A DNA stretch of 64,000 bases, from positions 993,694 to 1,057,693 of the forward strand of contig NZ_MQWD01000001.1 in assembly GCF_002283365.1 (NCBI RefSeq). Reading direction: 5' to 3'. This document shows, piece after piece, positions 1 through 8,221 of the stretch. This stretch comes from Rubrivirga marina (GTDB taxonomy: Bacteria; Bacteroidota; Rhodothermia; Rhodothermales; Rubricoccaceae). Position 1 is the first letter of the stretch. Each line of letters starts with the position of its first letter. The position numbers were made by a program, and so were the translations under genes. The notes beneath the pieces were generated by a model that made no database searches, was not told the DNA's origin, and saw nothing but the letters and a program-made list of their open reading frames with translations.

Positions 1-1
1 C

Positions 2-1225
2 GGCGTCGACCTCGTGGCGAGCGCGCCGGCCGGGCTGTTCTACGGCGTCCAGACGCTCCGCCAGCTGCTGCCGGCCCGCGTCGAGTACGAGGCCGCGCTG
101 TACGCGCCGCTCCCGGTCCCGGCCGTCCGCGTCGTCGACCGGCCGCGGTACGAATGGCGCGGGATGATGCTCGACGTGGCCCGCCACTTTTTCGAGGTCG
201 AGGACGTCGAGCGCGTGATCGACCTCATGGCGCTCCACAAGCTCAACCGCCTCCACCTCCACCTGTCGGACGACCAGGGCTGGCGGATCGAGATCCCGTC
301 GCGTCCCGCCCTCGCGCGCGTCGGGGGGCGGACCGAAGTCGGCGGCGGGCCGGGCGGGTACTACACGGTCGAGGACATCGCCCGGATCGTCCAGTATGCG
401 GCCGAGCGGTTCATCACCGTCGTCCCCGAAATCGACCTGCCGGGGCACACGAACGCGGCGCTCGCGGCGATCCCCGAGATCAACTGCGACGGCCGCGCGC
501 GCGCGCCGTACACCGGCACGAACGTCGGCTTCAGCACGGTGTGCGTCGAGCGGGAGGAGACGTGGGCGTTCGTCGAGGACGTCGTGGCGTCGCTGGCGGA
601 GCAGTTTCCCGGCGAGACCATCCACCTCGGCGGCGACGAGGTCGAGGAGCTGACGGCGGATCAGTACGCCGCGTTCGTCACGCGCGCCCAGGCCATCGTG
701 ACGGCCGCCGGCAAACGGTACGCCGGGTGGGACGACGTGGCACACGCGGGCCTCGCGCCGGGCGCCGTGATCCAGGTCTGGCGCGCCCAGCGGGCGGACG
801 TCGCCCGGCAGGTCGAGGCGGCCGTCGCCAACGGCGCCGCGCTCGTCCTCTCGCCGTCCGACCGGATCTACATCGACATGAAGTACGACGAGTCGACGGT
901 CCTCGGGCTGACGTGGGCCGGCCTCAACGGCGTCCGCGACGCCTACGACTGGGACCCCGGGGTGCTCCTCGACGTGCCCGAGGCGGCCGTGCTCGGCGTC
1001 GAGGCGCCGCTGTGGGCCGAGACGCTCTCCACGATCCGCGACGTCGAGTTCATGGCGTTCCCCCGGCTGGCGGGCGTCGCCGAGATCGGGTGGACGCCGC
1101 AGACGGCCCGGTCGTGGGGCGGCTACCGCGCCCGCCTCGGCGCGTTCGGCCCGCGGTGGACGGCGCTCGGCGTCCACCACTTCCGCTCGCCCGAGGTCGA
1201 CTGGACGCTCGGCGGCGTCGAGTAG
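2..1225 (+). CDS. beta-N-acetylhexosaminidase, GH20 (5' end missing)
   Basis: Family 20 glycosidase that removes terminal N-acetylhexosamine from chitin fragments or glycans, probably exported. The reading frame is open to the window edge, and the first residues (AGLFYGVQTLRQL) match the end of the small N-terminal domain of GH20, so the true start lies upstream. The TIM-barrel part is complete: LHLHLSDDQGWR, then HLGGDEVEE, whose Asp-Glu pair (nt 635-640) is the family's substrate-assisted catalytic pair, then the WAETL segment near the C-terminus. It ends one base before the stop of the convergent regulator gene. Family assignment is firm; exact substrate is unknown. Confidence 0.93.
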   Translation, partial: GVDLVASAPAGLFYGVQTLRQLLPARVEYEAALYAPLPVPAVRVVDRPRYEWRGMMLDVARHFFEVEDVERVIDLMALHKLNRLHLHLSDDQGWRIEIPSRPALARVGGRTEVGGGPGGYYTVEDIARIVQYAAERFITVVPEIDLPGHTNAALAAIPEINCDGRARAPYTGTNVGFSTVCVEREETWAFVEDVVASLAEQFPGETIHLGGDEVEELTADQYAAFVTRAQAIVTAAGKRYAGWDDVAHAGLAPGAVIQVWRAQRADVARQVEAAVANGAALVLSPSDRIYIDMKYDESTVLGLTWAGLNGVRDAYDWDPGVLLDVPEAAVLGVEAPLWAETLSTIRDVEFMAFPRLAGVAEIGWTPQTARSWGGYRARLGAFGPRWTALGVHHFRSPEVDWTLGGVE

Positions 1226-1981
1226 TCACTCGCCGAACTGGGCGGCGGCGTAGAAAAAGACGGACTCCGCCGAGTCGGCCGCCGTGCTCCCGGTCGTCGT
1301 GTGCTCGGCCAGGACCGCGCCGCCGCGACGCACCGTCACCGCCAGTCGGACGTCGGCCTGCGCGGACCGGCCTCGGAGGCGAACCTCGACCGTCCCCGAC
1401 CGGCGCTCCCCGAAGTCGACGGTCCGGGTGAAGGGGAACGACGCGATGGGCTCCTCGACCGGCGTGCCGTCGGCGCCCGTCGTCGTCACGCGGGCGTCGG
1501 CGATCGGGCCGGCCACGTCGACGCGGTACTCGACGCGGGTGGGGGCGGAGGGGCCGCGCCAGAGGACGGGCGCCACGACGAGGACGAGGGCGACCGCCAG
1601 CCCGAAGAGCACGAGCGCTCGGCGCTGGGACGCCGGGCCGGGGTCGGGAGGCTCCGCCTCGGCGACGTCGTCGGGCGGGTGGAGGCGGTAGCCGACCTTG
1701 GGGACCGTCTCGATGAGGCCGGCGCCGCGCGCGTCGTCGCCGAGCGCCTGGCGGAGCTGCGAGACGCACCGCGTCAGCGAGGCGTCGGTGACGACCACGT
1801 CGGGCCAGACGGTGTCCATCAGTTCGTCGCGCGTCACGACCTCGCCGGCCCGCTCCGCGAGGAGGACGAGGACGGCCACGGCCTTCGGCTCCAGGCGCAC
1901 CGCTGCGCCGTCGCGCCGGACCTCGTTGGCGACGGGGTCGACGGTCCAGGGACCGAGGGCGAACGCGGTGGCGGGCGGCAT
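1226..1981 (-). CDS. membrane-anchored winged-helix regulator (ToxR/CadC-like)
   Basis: 251 aa. Residues 1-105 form an OmpR-type winged-helix DNA-binding domain (KAVAVLVLLAERAGEVVTR, then the KVGYRL wing). A single transmembrane segment follows at about 124-142, then a roughly 105-residue domain predicted to lie outside the inner membrane. This is the layout of ToxR/CadC one-component regulators, which sense on the outside and bind DNA from the membrane. It lacks a receiver domain. It is divergent from the secreted HExxH gene, with a perfect 20-base palindrome between them, so it may control that gene or itself. The signal sensed is not evident. Confidence 0.8.
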   Translation of the reverse strand: MPPATAFALGPWTVDPVANEVRRDGAAVRLEPKAVAVLVLLAERAGEVVTRDELMDTVWPDVVVTDASLTRCVSQLRQALGDDARGAGLIETVPKVGYRLHPPDDVAEAEPPDPGPASQRRALVLFGLAVALVLVVAPVLWRGPSAPTRVEYRVDVAGPIADARVTTTGADGTPVEEPIASFPFTRTVDFGERRSGTVEVRLRGRSAQADVRLAVTVRRGGAVLAEHTTTGSTAADSAESVFFYAAAQFGE

Positions 1982-2040
1982 CGGGTTGGCGGAGATGGGT
2001 GGAGGCTAGGCGTGGGAGGCGTCCCTCTGTCGGAGGAAGA

Positions 2041-2060
2041 TCGGAGGTCGCGACCTCCGA
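2041..2060. promoter_or_regulatory. 20-bp perfect palindrome between divergent genes
   Basis: TCGGAGGTCGCGACCTCCGA is a perfect inverted repeat, 60 bases before the winged-helix regulator start and about 70 before the secreted metalloprotease-like gene. Position between divergent genes suggests an operator, most simply for the adjacent regulator. It differs in sequence from the GCCTCGGC palindromes seen elsewhere in the window. Confidence 0.45.
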
Positions 2061-2131
2061 CGGACCTTCGAACGCCCTGAGGGCTCTAGCGGGCGATCGC
2101 GGCGATGCTCCGGCGTCCCACCCCACGCCCG

Positions 2132-3124
2132 ATGAAGCCCGTCCTCCTGGCCCTCGTGCTCACCGCCACCGCGCCCCTGTCCGCCCAACCCCCCGCCGAC
2201 CTCTGCCCGCCGCTCGCCGAGGCGGACCGGGTCGCGCTGGCGGAGGCCTTCCGCCTCGGCGCAGCCGTAGACCCGCTGCCCGGTTGGCACGACGCGCCGT
2301 CCGCCGTCCTGCTGGTCGCCGGCGACCGCGAGGTGCTCGTCCGCCACCCGCGCCCGCCGGACGGCTTCGCCCTCGCCGTCCCGTTCGACTCGCTCCTCGG
2401 CGGCCCGGTCTACGTCCGCGACCGGCAGTTCCAGCCGGACTTCCTCGCCACGTTCCCCGTCGGCGGCGTGCCGACGGTCGTCGTGGGCACGCCCGGGCAG
2501 ACGGGCCTGGGGCCGACCGACTGGGTACTGACGCTGCTCCACGAGCACGTCCACCAGGTCCAGATGGCCCAGCCGGAGTATTTCGACGCCGTCGCTGCGC
2601 TCGGCCTCGCCCGCGGCGACACGACCGGGATGTGGATGCTGACCTACCCGTTCCCGTACGACGAGCCGGCCGTCGGCGAGCGGTTCGACGCCTACCGCAC
2701 GGCGCTGGCGGACGCGCTGGCGGACCCGACGCCGGCGGCACTCGCGGAGGTCCGAACAACGCGGGCCGCGCTCCGCGACAGGCTGGGCCCGGCCGACGAC
2801 CGCTACCTCGCCTTCCAGCTGTGGCAGGAGGGCGTGGCCCGGTACGTCGAGGTCCGGGGGGCCGAAGCGGCGGCCGAGGCGGGCGGGGCGCTCCCCGCCT
2901 TCCGCGCCCTCCCCGGCGCGGTCCCGTACGGAGTGGGCGCGGCCGGTCTCCGTGAGCAGGTCGCGAACCAACTCCGCGGGCTGGAGCTCGCGGGGGCGAG
3001 GCGGAACGTCGTCTACCCGGTCGGGGCGGCCGAGGCGCTCCTCCTCGACACGGCGCGGCCGGGCTGGCGCCACCGGTACCACGCCGAGCCGTTCGACCTC
3101 TCGCGCTACTGGGTCCGGCGCTGA
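2132..3124 (+). CDS. secreted putative zinc metalloprotease (HEHVH)
   Basis: 330 aa from the ATG at 2132, chosen because a clean signal peptide (MKPVLLALVLTATAPLSA) begins there; another ATG at 2105 would add nine residues. Residues 137-141 read HEHVH, a match to the HExxH zinc site, and WQEGVARYVE follows with Glu233, spaced like the third zinc ligand of gluzincin peptidases. No named family is recognised. Activity is inferred only from these motifs. It stands alone on the plus strand, divergent from the winged-helix regulator. Confidence 0.6.
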   Translation: MKPVLLALVLTATAPLSAQPPADLCPPLAEADRVALAEAFRLGAAVDPLPGWHDAPSAVLLVAGDREVLVRHPRPPDGFALAVPFDSLLGGPVYVRDRQFQPDFLATFPVGGVPTVVVGTPGQTGLGPTDWVLTLLHEHVHQVQMAQPEYFDAVAALGLARGDTTGMWMLTYPFPYDEPAVGERFDAYRTALADALADPTPAALAEVRTTRAALRDRLGPADDRYLAFQLWQEGVARYVEVRGAEAAAEAGGALPAFRALPGAVPYGVGAAGLREQVANQLRGLELAGARRNVVYPVGAAEALLLDTARPGWRHRYHAEPFDLSRYWVRR

Positions 3125-3188
3125 GCAGGTCCGCCTCAGGACCGGGGGGATGGCTGGGGCTGTACCGGGCATCACGTGGCGCCGCCGA

Positions 3189-3196
3189 AAGCGCTT
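3189..3196. promoter_or_regulatory. AAGCGCTT box upstream of secreted esterase
   Basis: Palindromic octamer within GAAAGCGCTTGC, 48 bases before the esterase start. The same octamer occurs before csbD and three times at 62.6 kb. The core resembles operators of LacI-family repressors, but no such regulator is encoded here. Confidence 0.35.
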
Positions 3197-3243
3197 GCGC
3201 CCGGCCCGCACCACGGCGACCATGGGGAGGCCACCACGTCTCG

Positions 3244-5736
3244 ATGTCCATGCGGTTCGCTCTCTTCGCCGTCGCTCTTCTCGCCACCGTCGGCACGGCG
3301 TCCGCTCAGTCCGAGCGGTTCGAGCGGCTCGAACGGACCTCGAACGGTGTCACCATCACGTACGGTCTGTTCGTGCCGGAGGACTACGACCCGACCGTCG
3401 CGTACCCGCTCGTGATGGCCCTCCACGGCGCCGGCGAGCGCGGCTCCGACTACCGCAACCTGACCGTCGGCGACGCCGCGACGAACGGGCTCACGACCTG
3501 GGCCACGCCTCAGGTCCAGGACGAACACCCCGCGTTCGTCCTCGCCCCGCAGGTCCCGTCGGACCGCCGCTGGAGCGCCGAGACGGACCCCGACCAGTCT
3601 GACCTCACGGCCGTCCAACTCACGACGCTGGAGATCCTGGAGTCCGTCGAGGCCGAGTACTCCATCGACCCGGACCGGATCTACGTTGCTGGCCTGTCGA
3701 TGGGCGGGCACGGGACGTGGGACTTCGTGTCTCGCCTCCCCGGCCGGTTCGCCGCCGCCGTCCCGATGAGCGGCGAGGGCTTCCCGTCCCAGGCCGAGAC
3801 GCTGCTCCACCTCCCGATCTGGGCGTTCACCGGCGAGTCGGACACGGTCGTTCCGCCGGGCGAGACGCGCCGCGTGATCCAGCGGCTCGAAGACCTCGGC
3901 CGAGACGTGATCTACACGCACTGCCGCCGGTCGCCGATTGGCGCGCGGGCCTACGGCTGCCCCGGATACATCGGCACCGACTCCCTCGCGGCGGCCCTCG
4001 ACGCCCACGCCGACCTGATCTACTGGAGCGAACCGAGCGTCGGGCACGGGCCGTGGGGGCCGTGGTTCCGAAACGGGTTGATGCAGGACTGGCTGTTCTC
4101 GAAGGTCCGCCAGGACCCCGACGCCGTGACGATCACCGCGCCCGCCTCGGGCGCGCGCTGGGCCGGGACGGAGACGGTCACCTGGACCACGACGCGCTCG
4201 ACGGCCGACGTCGTCGAAGTGTGGCTCAACCGGACCGACGACCCCGCCAGTTGGCAGAAGCTGGGCGAGGCGCCCATCGCCGCCGGCACGTTCGAGGTCG
4301 ACACCGAGGCGGCCGAGGACGCCGCCCGGGCCCGCGTCCGCCTCTGGGTGCGGAACGCGGACGGGCGGATCGCTGGCCGGGCCACGAGCGCGCCGTTCGC
4401 CCTCGACAACCCCGGGGACGCGTCGCCGGAGCTGACGCTCCAGGCCGAGGGCCTCCGCTTCGACCCGCGCCTCGGCGGCACGGAGTACACGCTCTCGTTC
4501 CTCGCCGCCGACCCCGACGGCGACGCGCTCACGGCCGAGGTCGCCTACAGCCTTGACGGCGGCCAGACCTACACGGTCATCGACACGCCCGACCTCGGCG
4601 CCGGGGCGGAGCAGGCCGTCGAGATCGACCTGGCGGCGCTCCCGAACTCGCGCGAGGCCCGCTTCCTCGTCTCGCTCTCCGACGGCACGACGACCGTTTC
4701 GGAGGAGACGGTCTCGTTCCTCAAACAGACCCCGCGTGACGAGAACACGTTCGTTCAGCGGGTCGCAGGCGACGGCGAGGGCACGGTCACGCTCCACTTC
4801 GTGGACCCGGCGGCGCTCACGGGCCACGAGTACCGGATCTCGATCGCGGTCGCCGAGGACGGGACCAAGACCTACGACGTGACGGACGTGGATGAGGGCG
4901 AGACCGTGCTGGAGGGCGTCCCGCTCTCCGACGGCATCCTCGAGAGCCCCGTGTTCGACGGGATCGCGCTCGTGGTCGAAGACCTGGACGAGGGCCGTGC
5001 GAACCCGGAGCAGACGGGCTGGGTCGCGGGCGACACGGACCTCGGCGTGACCGTCTCCGGCGGCACGGCGCGCGTCGCGATTCTGACCATCGACCTCCTC
5101 GCGACGGAGACCGACTACGAGGTCACGGTCGCCGACGAGGTCGTCGGCCAGTCGACGGCGATCTACACCTTCCCGGCGACCGACGTCCGGTTCACCGTCA
5201 CCGGTGACGGCGGGCAGCCCCGCGAGGTCGCCTTCGACGACGCGGACGATGACGGCCAGCTCGGCGACGGCGACGTGCTCTACATCCTCGAACCCGACGC
5301 CGCGGGCGAGCTGGAACTCGCGTGGAAGCTGGAGTTCGAGGACGGCGAGGTCGCCCCCGAGGCCGGCGACGTGTTCCGCCTCGTCCCGGTCCGCTCGCTC
5401 GGCGCGGGCGACGTGTTCCAATTCGAGGGCCGGTTCAACACGACCGTCGAGGCGTCGCCCGAGACCGCGTCGCTGGAGGCGTTCCCCAACCCCTTCGGCG
5501 ACCGGCTGACGGTGGCTTACCGGCTGGCGGCGCCCGCCGCCGTCCGCGTCGAGGTGTTCGACGCCCTGGGCCGCCGCGTGGCGCTCCTCGTCGATGGCCC
5601 GTCGCCCGCCGACGGGCAGGTGCGGTGGAACGCGCGCGGCGTGGCGAGTGGCGTCTACGTCGTCCGCCTGACGACCGAGGCGGACGGGGCCGCGCCCGCC
5701 TCGGTGCGCCGGTCGGTGGTGCGAGTGGGGCGGTAG
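3244..5736 (+). CDS. secreted alpha/beta-hydrolase esterase with C-terminal sorting domain
   Basis: 830 aa. A signal peptide (about 1-22) is followed by an esterase domain to about 285 of the type seen in predicted phospholipase/carboxylesterases: ALHGAGERGSDYRN (oxyanion region), GLSMGGHGTWD with nucleophile Ser152, GESDTVVPP (probable Asp) and SVGHGPW (probable His). The middle 290-740 looks like Ig/FnIII-type beta modules (TAPASGARWAGTETVTW). The last 85 residues (FPNPFGDRLTVAYRL ... GVYVVRLTT) form a type A sorting domain that directs export by type IX secretion in Bacteroidota. The substrate, perhaps a polysaccharide ester, is unknown. An ATG six bases downstream is an alternative start. 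Confidence 0.85.
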   Translation: MSMRFALFAVALLATVGTASAQSERFERLERTSNGVTITYGLFVPEDYDPTVAYPLVMALHGAGERGSDYRNLTVGDAATNGLTTWATPQVQDEHPAFVLAPQVPSDRRWSAETDPDQSDLTAVQLTTLEILESVEAEYSIDPDRIYVAGLSMGGHGTWDFVSRLPGRFAAAVPMSGEGFPSQAETLLHLPIWAFTGESDTVVPPGETRRVIQRLEDLGRDVIYTHCRRSPIGARAYGCPGYIGTDSLAAALDAHADLIYWSEPSVGHGPWGPWFRNGLMQDWLFSKVRQDPDAVTITAPASGARWAGTETVTWTTTRSTADVVEVWLNRTDDPASWQKLGEAPIAAGTFEVDTEAAEDAARARVRLWVRNADGRIAGRATSAPFALDNPGDASPELTLQAEGLRFDPRLGGTEYTLSFLAADPDGDALTAEVAYSLDGGQTYTVIDTPDLGAGAEQAVEIDLAALPNSREARFLVSLSDGTTTVSEETVSFLKQTPRDENTFVQRVAGDGEGTVTLHFVDPAALTGHEYRISIAVAEDGTKTYDVTDVDEGETVLEGVPLSDGILESPVFDGIALVVEDLDEGRANPEQTGWVAGDTDLGVTVSGGTARVAILTIDLLATETDYEVTVADEVVGQSTAIYTFPATDVRFTVTGDGGQPREVAFDDADDDGQLGDGDVLYILEPDAAGELELAWKLEFEDGEVAPEAGDVFRLVPVRSLGAGDVFQFEGRFNTTVEASPETASLEAFPNPFGDRLTVAYRLAAPAAVRVEVFDALGRRVALLVDGPSPADGQVRWNARGVASGVYVVRLTTEADGAAPASVRRSVVRVGR

Positions 5737-5794
5737 CGCCGTGGCATCCGGTAGGGGCGTATCGCAATACGCCCCTACGCCGTCGGTGGCGGTG

Positions 5795-6427
5795 TCAGCC
5801 GACGTCCGGGTTCGTCGTGTACGTCCCGACGATCTCGGCCTGATCGAGGACGTGGCCGTCGAGGGCGTCGAGCACGTCCGGCCCGCGCCAGTCGCCGTCC
5901 TCGCTCAGCCCGAGGCTCTCCGTGTCGAGCGCGTAGACGGTGAAGTGGTAGTGGTGGACGGCCTCGTCGTTCCAGGGCGGGCAGGGGCCGTCGTAGCCGC
6001 CGTAGGTGCCCTCCATCGGCGAGCCCGCGAGGAAGCCGGTGAAGTCGTTGGTGCCCTCGATGCCGTGCGTCGTCCGGCCCGGCTTCCGACCGTTTTGGAC
6101 CACGCCGTCGGACAGCGCGCCCTCGGCGATCTCGCGGATCTCGGACGGGACGTCGACGAGGAGCCAGTGGAAAAAGTCGGTCCGCTCGGCGTCGGGAGGG
6201 ATCGTCTTGCCCTCGGTGTTGGCGTCGGACGCGTCGGCCGGCACGTCGGGGTCGTGGACGACGACGGCGAACGACTTCGTGCCCTCGGGGACGCCGGACC
6301 ACGCGAGGTGCGGGTTCCGGTCGTCGCCGTGCGTGGTGTGGTCGCCGGAGTCCGGCGCGGCGGTGCAGAAAGCGAAGGTCGGCGCGATGCGGGCGCCGTC
6401 GGCGAGGGAGGTGCTGGTGAGGAGCAT
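5795..6427 (-). CDS. YbhB/YbcL-family (PEBP-fold) protein
   Basis: 210 aa, no signal peptide, so cytosolic. It has the hallmarks of bacterial phosphatidylethanolamine-binding-like proteins: NPHLAWSGVPEGTKSFAVVVHDPD near residue 40-60, FHWLLVDVP, the GYDGPCPPWNDEAVHHYHFTVYALD segment and the ligand-site histidines. Bacterial members have no settled biochemical role. It lies downstream of the SDR gene on the same strand but is separated by two strong hairpins (6459-6518), so it is probably transcribed separately. Confidence 0.88.
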   Translation of the reverse strand: MLLTSTSLADGARIAPTFAFCTAAPDSGDHTTHGDDRNPHLAWSGVPEGTKSFAVVVHDPDVPADASDANTEGKTIPPDAERTDFFHWLLVDVPSEIREIAEGALSDGVVQNGRKPGRTTHGIEGTNDFTGFLAGSPMEGTYGGYDGPCPPWNDEAVHHYHFTVYALDTESLGLSEDGDWRGPDVLDALDGHVLDQAEIVGTYTTNPDVG

Positions 6428-6458
6428 GACACTGGGGGAGAGGGGCTGAAACCAACGC

Positions 6459-6487
6459 GCCCGCCCCGGCGCGGTGCCGGGGCGGGC
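6459..6487 (-). terminator. 12-bp GC hairpin after the SDR gene
   Basis: GCCCGCCCCGGC and GCCGGGGCGGGC form a perfect 12-bp stem with a five-base loop, downstream of the SDR stop. There is no T-run, so termination is inferred from position and stem strength. Confidence 0.4.
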
Positions 6488-6498
6488 GGTGAGTCGGT

Positions 6499-6518
6499 CC
6501 GCCTCGGGCCCGAGGCGG
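6499..6518. repeat. GCCTCGG palindrome (GGGCCC centre)
   Basis: CCGCCTCGGGCCCGAGGCGG, a perfect 20-base palindrome 15 bases after the SDR stop codon. Same arms as the main family but with a GGGCCC centre. Confidence 0.75.
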
Positions 6519-6532
6519 TCGGTGGCAGGGGC

Positions 6533-7450
6533 CTAGGTCGAGGGCGCGTCGGCCGGGTCGGAGGCGCGCTGGAACCGGAGCGTCAGCTTGCCCTCCGGCT
6601 CCTGGCGGATCTCGTCGGGGACCTGCTTGCCCGGGAGGCCGTGGACGATCGTCGTCGCGCCGTCGACGAGCCAGAGCGCGCCGGTGACGTAGCTGGCCTC
6701 GTCGGAGGCGAGGAACGCGTAGACGTTGGCGATCTCCTCGGTCGTGCCGCGGCGGCCGAACGCGGTCGAGAAGACGATGGTCTCCTCGGCGTCGGCGTCC
6801 ATCGGGCCGGTCTCCTTGTGCGTCCAGCTCGTGTCGACGGGGCCGGGGCAGACGGCGTTGGCGCGGACGCCGTACTGGCCCTGCTCGCCGGCCACGCCCT
6901 TCATCAGCGCGTGGATGTACGCCTTCGTCGGGCCGTACGGGGCGAACTGGGGCGACCCGTTCCACCCGGCCTCGGAGCCGGCCGAGACGATGTTGCCGCG
7001 CGTCTTCTGGAGCTCGGGCAGCGCGGCCCGCGTCATGTGGAACGCCGTGTAGATGTTGTTGTGGATGAGCTTTTCGAAGTCCTCGACGGGGTACTCGTGG
7101 AGCTCGGCCAGCTTCGGCAGCACGCCCGCGTTGTTGACGAGCACGTCGAGCTTGCCGAACGCGTCGACGGCGGCCTTCACCGCAGCCTCGGCGTTCTCCT
7201 GCACGCCGAGGTCCTTGGCGAACGTCTCGACGGCCGTGCCGGGGTACTGCTCTTCGATGTCGGCCTTGACCTCGTCGAGCGGGTCGTCGGGGAGGCCGGC
7301 CAGGAGGAGGCCAGAGGCCCCCTCGTAGGCGAACTTGTGGGCGATGGCCTCGCCGATGCCTTCGCCGGCGCCGGTGATGAGCGCGACCTTGCCGTCGAGC
7401 TTGCCGGCCCGCTGGGCCTGGCCGTTGGAGGAGCCGTTGGTGGATGCCAT
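6533..7450 (-). CDS. SDR-family oxidoreductase, stress-type
   Basis: 305 aa NAD(P)-dependent short-chain dehydrogenase. TGAGEGIG at about 27-34 is the nucleotide-binding turn, VLVNNAGVL the structural motif, and YGPTKAY carries the catalytic Tyr/Lys. The N-terminal 16 residues are Ser/Asn/Gln-rich, as in the longer YghA-like SDRs often found among general stress genes. Its 5' leader shares a 13-base motif with the leader of the CsbD stress gene at exactly the same distance from the ATG, supporting joint control. Substrate unknown. Confidence 0.9.
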   Translation of the reverse strand: MASTNGSSNGQAQRAGKLDGKVALITGAGEGIGEAIAHKFAYEGASGLLLAGLPDDPLDEVKADIEEQYPGTAVETFAKDLGVQENAEAAVKAAVDAFGKLDVLVNNAGVLPKLAELHEYPVEDFEKLIHNNIYTAFHMTRAALPELQKTRGNIVSAGSEAGWNGSPQFAPYGPTKAYIHALMKGVAGEQGQYGVRANAVCPGPVDTSWTHKETGPMDADAEETIVFSTAFGRRGTTEEIANVYAFLASDEASYVTGALWLVDGATTIVHGLPGKQVPDEIRQEPEGKLTLRFQRASDPADAPST

Positions 7451-7469
7451 GGGGGGAGGAGAACGGTGA

Positions 7470-7482
7470 GAAAGGACGGCTT
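7470..7482 (-). promoter_or_regulatory. shared leader motif AAGCCGTCCTTTC (SDR copy)
   Basis: On the minus strand AAGCCGTCCTTTC ends 20 bases before the SDR start codon. The identical 13-mer ends 20 bases before the csbD start. Both are followed by a C/T-rich stretch up to the ATG. It may be a promoter -10 region of an alternative sigma factor or a 5'UTR element. Confidence 0.5.
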
Positions 7483-7552
7483 GGATCGAGTCGTCCGGAG
7501 CGCCGTTCCAGCTTCACCGGCCCTCCCCGCGATCTCAAGCCTTTCCCGACCC

Positions 7553-7807
7553 GTGCCCGACCTGTCCGTCCGCGTCCTCCTGTTCGACGTGCTCCGCCGC
7601 GAACTCGGCGCGTCCGAGCTGGACGCGGCCGTGCCCGCGGGCGCGACGGCCGGCGACCTCCTCGACCGGCTCGCCGAGGCGCACGCGCCCGTCGCGCGGC
7701 ACCGGCCGGTCATCCGCCTCGCCGTCAACCGCCGCTACGTCCCGGCCGAGACGGCGCTCGACGACGGCGACGAGGTCGCGCTCATCACCCCGGTGAGCGG
7801 CGGCTGA
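7553..7807 (+). CDS. moaD: MoaD-family sulfur carrier protein
   Basis: 84 aa from a GTG start. Ubiquitin-like fold of the molybdopterin synthase small subunit: VRVLLFDVLRRELGAS at the start, LAVNRRYVPAETALDDGDEVALITPVSGG at the end. The C-terminal Gly-Gly is the site activated as a thiocarboxylate to deliver sulfur to the molybdopterin precursor. No moaE or other molybdenum cofactor gene is nearby, so a ThiS-like role in another sulfur-transfer route cannot be excluded. Confidence 0.85.
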   Translation: MPDLSVRVLLFDVLRRELGASELDAAVPAGATAGDLLDRLAEAHAPVARHRPVIRLAVNRRYVPAETALDDGDEVALITPVSGG

Positions 7808-7813
7808 GTCGGT

Positions 7814-7833
7814 CCGCCTCGGCGTCGAGGCGG
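7814..7833. repeat. GCCTCGG palindrome copy
   Basis: CCGCCTCGGCGTCGAGGCGG, one mismatch from the perfect form, between the convergent stops of moaD and the TerB-like gene. Confidence 0.75.
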
Positions 7834-7844
7834 GGGACTCGGCC

Positions 7845-8204
7845 CTACGCCTCGGCCGACTCCGGCCCGAGCGCGCGCTCGATGAGGTGGATCAGATCCT
7901 CCTCGCCCTGCGTCACGCGGCCGTCGGCGCGGGCGACGCGGCGGAGGTCGGCGAGGACCTGGGCGCGGCCTGACGCGCCGAGTCGGTTGCGGACGCGGTC
8001 GAGGACCGCCTCGAGCGCCGTGCGGCGGGCGTCGACGAGAGCGGCCTCGCGCAGGGCATGGTCGACGCCCGCGGGATCTTCGCCGGGCGCCCACGCCTCG
8101 AGCGCCGTGCGCATGGCGTCGGACTCGGCGGGGTCGAGGTCGCCGTCGGCGCCGAAGGCCAAGGCGCGGTAGAGGACGGCGAGGTCGAGGAGGAGGGGGG
8201 CCAT
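7845..8204 (-). CDS. TerB-like helical protein
   Basis: 119 aa. Two acidic metal-site-like motifs typical of the TerB fold are visible, DGDLDPAE near residue 20 and RADGRVTQGEEDLI near residue 90, in an all-helical context. TerB-fold proteins are linked to tellurite resistance or membrane stress, but isolated copies such as this have no assigned role. It starts 17 bases after the rny stop on the same strand and may be co-transcribed with it. Confidence 0.75.
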   Translation of the reverse strand: MAPLLLDLAVLYRALAFGADGDLDPAESDAMRTALEAWAPGEDPAGVDHALREAALVDARRTALEAVLDRVRNRLGASGRAQVLADLRRVARADGRVTQGEEDLIHLIERALGPESAEA

Positions 8205-8221
8205 GGGAACGTCGGGGTCGG

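Noticed and set aside
3172-5421. A 749-codon minus-strand frame opposite the secreted esterase
   Set aside because: No domain, no signal, compositionally biased; the plus-strand gene has a signal peptide, catalytic motifs and a sorting domain.
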